Shown here one piece after another: positions 55,220-64,000 of a stretch of 64,000 nt of DNA. The stretch spans positions 183,414,807 through 183,478,806 of the forward strand of contig JAUPFV010000004.1 of NCBI GenBank assembly GCA_036936605.1, in the 5' to 3' direction. Within the stretch, counting starts at the first letter, position 1. Each line of letters starts with the position of its first letter. The DNA is from Limnanthes douglasii subsp. nivea (taxonomy: Eukaryota; Streptophyta; Magnoliopsida; Brassicales; Limnanthaceae). Under the pieces are notes generated by a model. It was not told where the DNA came from. It was given only the letters and a program-made list of their open reading frames with translations, and ran no database searches. A program made the translations under genes and the position numbers.

Positions 55220-56464
55220 GAAATCAACAAACAAGGAAAGTCTACCACAATCATGGTGAACAACCCTATCTTTGAAGCTGCTCCAGCAATTTAACAAAGA
55301 CGGTCAAGTCCTTAGATTGTATGTGGAATCATTAAGAATCTCAAGAAAAGAATTTACCCACACGAACGTTATCCCTCAGGATAAGGAAGATTATAAATCT
55401 ATCTAATTTCAAGAATTAGATTTGCTCTCTTTATCCTCTCTTTCAAAAATAACCTTGAATGCTAATTTTTATTTCGGAGTCCAACTCTCGACAAATTTAG
55501 AGCATATTTAGCATCATATAGATTCTCAAGTGCAGTTCGTACTATTAAATAAGATTACTGTCATTATTTTATCGAATTTGACCTTTTAGATGATGTCAAA
55601 ATTTTCTGGAAATGAACTGTAACATCTATATGCAAATACTCCTTTAAATATTTAAAATAGACCCTTGACTTCCATCCTAAACCGGAGTCCCCTCAGACCC
55701 TATTTTTTATTTCTATATCGCAAATCCCTGAGATCTTATATCACCTTGACTCTGATACCCATATTGCCAAAGAAATTGGATTGTCTTTGACACTTTGGGT
55801 ACCTCAGAAAAATAGAGCAAGCTTTAACATGTGTAAAGCTTGGCTAAATACTATTGATTAGCTTTGGAGAACGAGATGGCTACTTGCAGGATGTCACTTA
55901 TGGTGACAAACCTGCTTATTGTAAAATTTGTAAACATCTAGGCTATAATGACAAATTCTGTAAAAAGAAAGAAATAAACATTAAAGTTTTAAGAAATATC
56001 AACTCTTTCGAACATATCCAAAACTTAAATATATAATCGTGGATACAAATCAAACAAATACTTTTGACAATAATATCACTCAAAAAATCTTAACCCCCTC
56101 TGAGATTCAATCATTAAAATATATTGAGATTAATCACCAAACCAAGAAACTAATTCATCAAAATGAAACAAATCCTAACACTAATAAGAATTATATAGTT
56201 AAGATAAACCTAAATACTAAAATTAATAAATGTCGGACAAATCTTAAAAGTGATAAAACACTAATCTTAAATCAATCAATTGATCCTCCAGAAGTATCTG
56301 AAACTGATATGTTTGAAGCAATTCAATCCATCAATTTAGGAGATTCTTTCAATATATTTAATGATGAAGAAATTTCAGAAAATGAATCTATTTCACCTAA
56401 GACCAGACCTACCTTAACTCTTACTCAATCAACTATCAACAATAATCCATTTGTGAGAAAATAA
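55220..56464 (+). pseudogene. LINE ORF1 (DUF4283-like plus zinc knuckle)
   Basis: Broken frames read LGTFV-type relics (LTLWVPQKNRASFNMCKAWL), then ERDGYLQDVTYGDKPAYCKI leading into the knuckle CKICKHLGYNDKFC (about 55920-55965). This is the C-terminal part of plant LINE ORF1 proteins that coat the RNA. A 141-codon Asn/Thr-rich frame (56039-56464) follows, as is usual for the low-complexity tail. Confidence 0.75.
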
Positions 56465-56589
56465 ACATCTAAACATGCATCCAAAATATCATCCAAACCA
56501 AAGATTAAAAGCCTAATGGGTAACTTAATCAACAAGCCACTGAATTTTAAGGATCAATCAAATCCTTAGATCAAATTCTAAATAACCAT

Positions 56590-59500
56590 ATCATTTTTAA
56601 ATTTGGAATGCAAGAGGTGTAAGAAACCAAGGAACAATAAAAAGAATTAAAAATATTGTTAAAAATGATAAAATAGATTTCATTGCTCTTCAAGAGCCAA
56701 TGATATTTATTGAAAAAGTGAAAAGATAACAAAAAATCATGGTTTTAAAACACATTTTGCAAATAATAAATATAAAATATGGCTTTTATGGAGAAAAAAA
56801 ATCAATGTTCAAATTTTAGACAATAATGACCAGTTTGTCCACATAATGGTGTACCATTATGCTTCAAACACAAAATTTCTAGATAACATTGTGTATGCAA
56901 AATGCATCAGATCCCAAATACTACCTTTTTGGCATCATTTAATGCAAATATCTGAAACAACCCTTCAATGACTTGTGGTTGGAGATTTTAATATAATCTC
57001 CAAAGCAAGTGAACAATCTTTACACTTTGCATTAGAGGAATGTATGACTTTAATTATATGATAATGGATTGCAACTTGGAAGAACATGGGTTTTTGCGCT
57101 TAAATTTTACATGGTCTAATAATCATAAGTGGAAGTGCCTTAATAAGGCCTTACACAATGCCTCTTGAAGAATTATTTTGATATCACTATGGTGAAACAT
57201 CTGGTTAGAACTGGCTCAGACCATTCACCCTTAGTAATATCCACATCTTCAAATACCATTGCCCTCAAACCACCTTTAAAATTCCAAAATATGTGGCTCC
57301 AACATCAGGACTTTCTTAAAACTATAGAAACACATTGGAGTAAACCCATAAATGGTAACCCCATCCATGTATTGTGGTCTAAATTAAGAAGGCTTAAACA
57401 CAATCTTAGAAATTTGGAATAAAGAAGTATTTGGAAACATTTTTTATTGCATTGCTAAAGTAGAAGAAGATGTTAAAATAACTGAAAGTAATTTAGAAGA
57501 ACTAAATAATCTTGATAACAAAACAAAACTCTAAAAGCTCATAGCAATACACTTAAATTTGCTTGCTAAAGAAGAAACTTTATGACAACATAGAATTACA
57601 TCTCTCTCGTTTAAAGTTGGTGACAAAAACACCAAAGTTTTCCATAATTTTGTAAGAAAGAGAAGAAAAATGAATAAAATTAATGGAATATCAAATAACA
57701 ATATTTGGATAGAAGATCAAAACTTAATCGGTTATTTCTGTTTTTTAACATTTGAAGGCTTTACTAAACAATCAAAACACTCAAACGAAGTTTAACATCA
57801 TATCTGATCTACTTCCAAAAACATTAACTGACCAAAATGACACATTTCGACTAGAAAACCCTTCCATAGAAGAAATTTACCACATAATACATAACATTTA
57901 CATCAATAGTGCATATCGAGTTGATGGATTCAACTCCAGATTCTACCAATCATGTTGGATAATAATACAAGATTATTTATTCAATGCTATCACACCATAT
58001 ATTAATAATTCAACATATCTCATAGGTATTTTTGTAACTTCAATATGTTTGATTCCTAAGTTAAAGACTAAAAAACATGGCAAGACTTTAGGCCCATTAA
58101 TATTTGTACAATATTCAATAGAACATTATCCAAACTAATAAACAACAAAATTGCTAGACTACTCCCCAAAATCATTTCTAAAGAACAATGTGCATATGTT
58201 GAAAAAAGAAACATCAAAATAAATATACTTATAACTCAGGGACTGGCTCATGTTCTAAACAAAAAATCTCGGGGATGAAATATAATCATCAATTTTGATA
58301 TGTCAAAAGCTTTTGACAAGATAGATTTCAATTTCATATATAATATAATTATGGCTTTTGGATTTAACTTACAATTCATTAACTCAATAAAAAAGGTACA
58401 TAAAATATTTTTTACTCAGTCATCATCAATGATATATCTTTTGGCTACTTCAATTCTAGCAATGATATCAGGAAAGGGGACTCTTTATCCCCCAAACTTG
58501 TTTATCATTGCTAAAGAGTTATTATTAAGAGGAATTAACAAACTTTAATAACAACATCAATCAATAAGATACAATACAAGAGGTTCTCTAAACATCAATT
58601 GTCTGGCTTTTGCAGACGATGTTATAATATTCACAAATGGATCCTTAAATAATGTCAAGAAAATTTGTGATTTTCTTGAGATTTATCAAAAGTTATATGG
58701 TCAACAAGTTAATAAACACAAAACAACTTTTATTCTACATATTCATATTAATATATATATAATTTTTTTCTCTTGAAAACACGTTAGGATTCAAACATAG
58801 CTACTTACCTTTCAAATACCTAGGAATATTAATACACTTAAACATCAACTCATGTTACTATGATGACCTTATTGAAAGAATCATATCTAAAATAACAAAG
58901 TTGAACAGTAAGACATTATCATTTGGTGGGAGACAGATTCTAATTAAATCGATTCTCCTCGCTATCCCAATCTATTATATGCAAATTATCCAGCTACCAA
59001 ACAATGTTATATCAAGAATTAACAAGTTACTAAACAAATTTATTTAGGGATACAATAATAACAATAAAACAATTTTATGGTCAGATTGGTCCAATCTTTG
59101 CAAACTATTTAAAGAAAATGGTGTAAACATAAGAAAGCTAAAAGACATTCAAACATCATTTTCCTACAAATTATGGTTAACGCTTAGAGAAAATAAAACA
59201 CTATGGACTAATCTTATGCACTCAACATATTGTCTAAATATTCACCCTCTACAAACTTCCCTCAAACAAAAGGACTCGAAAGTCTGGGAAAATATATTTA
59301 TAATCAAAGAACTAGCTGAAAATACATATTATGGCTCATTAGAAATTGTAAAATAGACTTTTAGCTTGATAAGTGGAACCACATTCATCCTCTTATAACC
59401 CTATCCCCAAATAAAAATAATTATTGGTATAGACAAACTAAGGTTTCTGAATTTTGGTCAAATAATGCATGTAATCTACCTAAGTTAAGAGACCATTACA

Positions 59501-60432
59501 ATCAAACATCAACAAAATCTAGAAAATTACTCTTAATATTAACTCTGAAGATATTATTCTATGGAAAGTATCTTCAGATGGAAAATTTAATCTTAAAGAC
59601 ATATGAAATAAAATCAGGGACAAATACCAAAAATCTCAAATTCTAAGGAAGATCTGAAATAATATATCTCTAAAGAAGTGTTCTTTCACTCTTTGGAGGA
59701 TACTAAATAAGTTAATGTATGTAGATTATTATCTATAAAAAGGATTTAATTTAGCATTTAAGTGTCAAAATTCTAAAAACTTGAATCACGTGTTTGTTTC
59801 TTGTCATGTCTCTTGGGGTGTTTGACAACATTTCTCTGATTTGTTTGGCATTATCTTAGGTAATCAGATGAAAATAAACTATGTCATTGACATCTGGCTC
59901 ATGCCCACTCCAAAAATAATCCACATAAGAACCAATTTACCATATATTATTGTTTGGAATATATGGATGGGAAGGAATAAATCCAAATATGGTAAAATTA
60001 AGTTCTCTTGCAAACATGTTATAGATAATGTCATTCATTTAGTTTCATCATTAGACATATCATACATCATCAAACGCAAATACTGGTCTGGAGACTTAAA
60101 ATGTGCTAGAGAAATGCATTGTTATAACCACTTAACAAATCACAAGCATTGTCTTTACATAAAATGGCACCCGCCATCATCAAATATGCTAAAATTAAAC
60201 TGTGATGGCTCATCTCTTCGTGATGGTAAGTGTAGCAGTAGATTTTTTATAAAAATAAACACGATGATCTTATATTTGCTAGAGGCACTCTTTTGGGGAA
60301 AAACTACTCCATTAATTTTTGAAACTCGAGCATTACTAGATGGACTATTATACTGCAAGGTCCATGACTTTAGACATGTTGATATTGAAGTGGATTCACT
60401 AATTGATACAGACAGATTAGCGCTAGAATTTA
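56590..60432 (+). pseudogene. LINE ORF2: endonuclease, RT, zf-RVT, RNase H
   Basis: Endonuclease: WNARGVRNQGTIKRIKN and ALQEPM (~56600-56700), VGDFNIIS (~56977), GSDHSPLVIS (~57197). Reverse transcriptase: YRVDGFNSRFYQSCW (~57915), NFDMSKAFDKIDF (~58290), LAFADDVIIFTNG (~58605). Zinc cluster relic KCQNSKNLNHVFVSCH (~59760-59810). RNase H: KLNCDGSSLRDGK (~60195) and IEVDSLIDTDRLALEF (~60385). It is in at least ten pieces by stops and frameshifts. The reverse transcriptase would prime on nicked target DNA; this copy cannot. Confidence 0.85.
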
Positions 60433-60768
60433 TGAAGACAGCCGATCACCCGAAGAATGCAGCGAATTGACAGTTTCGGAGCTCCCGGTGTCCGATTTTG
60501 ACCCACAACACCTTATTTCAAAGGGAACGACACCATGAGTTGAACTCACCAGCTATGCTCGTGATATATGGCGTTTTTTGGGCATTCAGAGTCGTTTACT
60601 ATTTTATTTCGAATTTTTATTACTTTCGGGTATTTTTGGTATTTTCGTATTAGGGTTTTCATTCGAACCATTATTTAAACAGACTTTGTTACGATGTAAG
60701 AGGTTTGAATTTTGATAAAGAAAATTAGGGTTTCCCTATATTGACTTCTCTGCATTTACTCTGTATCA
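60433..60768 (+). repeat. Probable 5' LTR of the gypsy element at the window end
   Basis: A putative LTR from TGAAGACAGCC (60433) to CTGTATCA (60768) precedes a PBS-like TTGGTATCAAACAC (60771-60784). The second LTR lies outside the window, so both borders are estimates. Confidence 0.55.
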
Positions 60769-60789
60769 TATTGGTATCAAACACAGGTA

Positions 60790-61842
60790 CGAGTAAGACC
60801 CAGAGGTCGCGGCGGCGTTGCTGTGGAAAAAGATGCCAGTGATTTTGGAGATTGCGAGAATACTGACCTGCGCCGTCAAGTCGAGTATCTTACCCGTCAT
60901 GTGGCTGACCTTACTACCAGGCAACATGGTGTGGAGGTTGAATGTCCCGATAACCCTTTTGGAGAGGGGTCAGAACGGAATGCTTATCGAGACCGCCGCT
61001 GGGAGCTTGGATTTAAGGTCAATATTCCTGACTTTGATGGTGGCCTTCGGGCGGAGGAGTTTGTTGATTGGTTATCCCAGGTTGAGGAGGTGCTGGACTT
61101 CAAGGAAGTTCCTAAGAAGAGACGGGTAGCTTTGGTTACCATCCACCTACGTGGCATGGCACAAGCTTGGTGGCAGCAGGTGAATAAGATTTGTGCGCGT
61201 GAAGGCAAGAAGAAAGTACGTAGTTGGGAGAAGTTCAAGAAGAAAATTCGCAAGGCATTCTTGCCTTACAATTTCGAGCGAGAATTGTTCCAGCGTTTCC
61301 AGAATCTTCGTCAGGGGCCACACTCTGTGGACGAGTATACGGATGAGTTATTTCAGTTGCTTGCTCGTACGGATATGAACGAGTCAACACATCAGCGGAT
61401 ATCCCGCTATATTGATGGATGGCGCCCTCAACTCCAGGATGTGTTGAACATATTCGACCCGTTGTCTATTTTGGAAGCTCATCGACGTGCCCTCCTAGCA
61501 GAGAAACAGTTGGCTCGACGGACCCAGATTGGCGTACAGACTGGTTCTCCTACATGGACCTCAGCGCCCGCACCAGTTCCACGTCCAACCCCTGATCAGG
61601 CCCTTCCTGGGTGCGGTGCGACCAACTGTTCTGCTAGTAAGTTACATTGCTTTGGTTGTGGTGAGTTAGGGCATCGTCAGGTAGAGTGTCCGAATGCTGC
61701 GGGTGCTAGGGGTCTTTTCTCTCACAAGGCGTTTGAACCACCCCCCATTGTTCCTGATGGTCTCCCGAAGTTTGATACATATGATGATGATGTGACTGAG
61801 GCGCGGAGGAGGTTGTGCATGGTGATGTTGGTGCAGTTTTGA
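60790..61842 (+). pseudogene. gag: Gag with CCHC zinc knuckle
   Basis: The frame opens without an ATG (VRVRPRGRGGVAVEKDAS, where the usual Met is missing) and runs to TGA/stop at 61840. The gag capsid domain shows VNIPDFDGGLRAEEFVDWL, MAQAWWQQVNK and LPYNFERELFQRFQNLRQG. The knuckle CFGCGELGHRQVEC lies near 61650. It is nearly full length for gag, but the missing start and a shift at the end make it defective. Confidence 0.85.
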
Positions 61843-64000
61843 TGGTACGACGCACTTTATTTTCCCCTTGTGTTCCTGATCAGAGTGACTGGCTGCAGAA
61901 TAATGTGTTTCAGTCCACTTGTACGATTGGCGGTAAGGTGTGCACCTTCATTATTGATGCTGGTAGCTGTGAGAATGTAATTTCCGAGACAGCGGTTTCG
62001 AAGCTCGGGCTGAAATGAGAGTCGCACCCTAAGCCATACAAGTTGGCCTGGCTGAGTAAAGGTACTGATATCACTGTTTCTAAACGTGTGCTTGTATCAT
62101 TTTCTGTGCGGCAGATACCGGGATGAGGTGTTTTGTGATGTAGTGCCTATGTACGCTTGTCACTTATTGTTTGGCGGCTCTTGGCAGTATGATTTGTCTG
62201 TTGTGTATGATGGTCGTGCGCATACTTATTCATTCTTCTTTCGGGGTAAGAATATTGTTCTAGTACCTCCCAAGTCTCGGTCCCTCAGCATTGGCTTTGG
62301 TCCTTCCACAACGACCTTGTTGTCCTGTGCTCATTTTCAGGCGGTCATGGAAGAAACTGGTGTGGTCTTCTTGTTTTTTTATGATCCTGTTGTGACTGAT
62401 TCTCGTGCGGACCCTAGCCTTGCAGTTCAGTCTCTTTTGCAGGAGTTTGCAGATGTGTTTCCTGAGACTTTTGCCCCCCGAGTTACCTCCTCTGAAGGAT
62501 ATTCAACATCAAATCGACTTGGTTCCTGGTGTTGCTCTCCCAAATCGGCCCCACTATAGAATGAGCCCGAAGGAGCATGAGGAATTACGTCGCCAAGTGG
62601 AGGATTTGTTGGATAAGGGGCATGTTCGAGAAAGTCTCAGTCCATGTGCAGTTCCGGCGTTGCTGACACCAAAGAAGGATGGTTCCTAGCGTATGTGTAT
62701 GGACAACCGAGCTATTAACAAGATCACTGTTCGCTACAGGTTTCCTATACCTCATCTGGATGATCTTTTAGACCAGTTGGGTGGTGCTTCTGTGTTCAGC
62801 AAGCTTGGTTTGAAGAGTGGATACCATCAGATTTGGATTCGTCCTGCTGATGAGTGGAAGACGACGTTTAAGACGCGTGAGGGACTGTTCGAGTGGCTGG
62901 TGATGTCGTTTGGCATATCTAACGCGTCGAACACTTTCATGCGTGTCATGAATCAAGCATTGAGGCCTTTCATCGGTAAATTTGTTGTTGTTTACTTCGA
63001 TGATATTCTGATCTATAGCGTTAACCCTTCTGTGCACTTGTCCCACTTACGTGAGGTGTTATTGGTGCTGCATCGGGACAAGTTTTATGGTGTTGCTTCC
63101 AAATGCTCGTTTATGTCCCCATCTGTCCAATTTTTGGGCTATATTGTCTATGTTGAATGGTTACGAGCTGATCCGAGCAAAGTTACTGCAGTAGACCAAT
63201 GACCTCGACCTACTTCCATCACCGAAGTTCGCAGTTTTCATGGTTTAGCTTCTTTTTATCGACGTTTCATTCCCCATTTCAGCAGTGTTATGGCCCTGAT
63301 TACGGACTGCGTGAAGGACACGAAATTTGAATGGTCCGAGGATGCTGATGCGGCGTTTGCAGAGATTAAACCGCGTCTCACCAATGCACCTATTCTGGTG
63401 CTGCCCGACTTTTCCCAGCCATTTGAGCTTCATTGTGATGCGTCTAAATTTGGTATTGGGGCAGTTCTTTCCTACTCAGGGCGTCATGTGGCTTTCTTCA
63501 GTGAGAAACTGGCGAGTGCTAGCTGCGATTTAGTACATATGACATTGAATTTTATGTTGTGGTTCAGGCTATCAAACATTGGCGTCATTATTTGTTTTAG
63601 CGTGAATTTGTGCTATATACTGATCATGACTCTTTGAATTATCTTGGCAGCTAGGACAAGGTCTCTCATAGACACGCTTCTTGGATAGCTTACTTACAGC
63701 AGTTCACTTTTGTCATCAAGCACAAGGCCGGTATTACAAATCGGGTTACTGATGCTCTGAGCCGTCGTCACAATCTGCTAACTGAAATGCGAGTTCAGGT
63801 TCCTGGCTTTGATTCTTTTGTTGACCTTTATGCTACTGACTCATTCTTCTCTCGGGTTATTGAAATGATTCAGCAGGCGATACAATCTGATTTTTTAATG
63901 GAGGATGGATTTCTCTTTCGCGGGGTACAGTTGTGTATCCCTGACTGTAGCTTGTGTCTTCAGTTGATCAATGAGCTGCATGCTGAGGGTCGTGTGGGCC
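61815..64000 (+). pseudogene. pol: Pol: protease, RT, RNase H, start of integrase
   Basis: Protease FIIDAGSCENVIS (~61950) is in one frame. The spacer and RT are in another. RT shows [35 protein letters not shown] and YFDDILIYS (~62995). Breaks include a stop near 62025, TAG 62687-62689 and TGA 63200-63202 (both at positions where Trp is expected), and a frameshift near 63540. RNase H has FELHCDASKFGIGAVLS and, after the shift, FVIKHKAGITNRVTDALSRR. The integrase N-terminal zinc region begins near the window end. Non-functional. Confidence 0.88.

Larger units (their letters stand above)
54960..60432 (+). mobile_element. L1-type LINE, near full length but decayed
   Basis: ORF1 (nucleic-acid binding) and ORF2 (endonuclease, reverse transcriptase, zf-RVT, RNase H) occur in the order of plant L1 elements on the + strand. 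All parts carry stops and frameshifts. The 5' end is estimated; at its 3' end the RNase H domain runs straight into the 5' LTR of the next gypsy element at about 60433, so it is probably truncated there by that insertion. Confidence 0.82.
60433..64000 (+). mobile_element. Ty3/gypsy element, 5' part, decayed, continues past the window
   Basis: After the PBS come gag with a CCHC knuckle, protease, reverse transcriptase, RNase H and the start of integrase, all in the Ty3/gypsy order on the + strand. Protein style (FADD-free [26 protein letters not shown]) fits a chromovirus-like or related lineage, distinct from the two Tat elements. Confidence 0.88.

Overview
This is a nuclear segment of a eudicot plant genome. 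It is AT-rich, has spliced genes with GT-AG introns, carries plant-type LTR retrotransposons, LINEs and a SINE, and its gene fragments are plant-like (PAC1 proteasome subunit, histone H2B, Alfin-like PHD, PPR, CPSF73). Only one host gene reads as intact: an 18-exon GH35 beta-galactosidase at 49727-53845 on the + strand, 831 aa, with signal peptide and C-terminal lectin domain. Almost everything else is mobile DNA, much of it nested.

Layout. 1-4.3 kb holds a short tandem repeat and AT-rich DNA with no gene. 4.3-18.3 kb is a minus-strand LINE split by a 10.7 kb old Ty3/gypsy element of Tat type (Tat-1, 7100-17785, minus strand). 20.2-21.3 kb holds a PAC1 retrocopy and a tRNA-derived SINE-like repeat. 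About 22.4-42.2 kb appears to be one very long inverted repeat: arms of degenerate ~25-bp repeats facing opposite ways, converging on a palindrome at an AT microsatellite near 38.63 kb. Three elements have landed in it: an H2B-carrying TIR element with a near-perfect 9-bp target duplication (23720-25089), a young Tat element with 408-bp LTRs and TSD GACAC (Tat-2, 26337-36740), and a TRIM with TSD ATCAC (37035-37847). A 1.1 kb MULE-like element with a perfect 9-bp TSD follows (42763-43859). Then come Alfin-like and PPR gene remnants, the latter cut by a 3.66 kb chromovirus-type LTR element (44943-48605). 48.9-54.1 kb is the beta-galactosidase locus. 55-60.4 kb is a decayed L1-type LINE, and 60.4-64 kb is the 5' part of another broken Ty3/gypsy element running off the window.

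Most notable: the LTR element at 44943-48605 has lost reverse transcriptase, RNase H and the integrase core. In their place, in frame, is a 133-codon piece of the 3'-end-processing nuclease CPSF73, giving a 662-codon open frame of zinc-knuckle region, protease, CPSF73 metallo-beta-lactamase fragment, integrase tail and chromodomain. Second, both Tat elements carry an antisense gene with the same TATA-box sequence, the same small phase-1 intron and the same conserved region plus coiled coil, although the two copies are strongly diverged. All gene identities come from reading motifs by eye; no database search was run.
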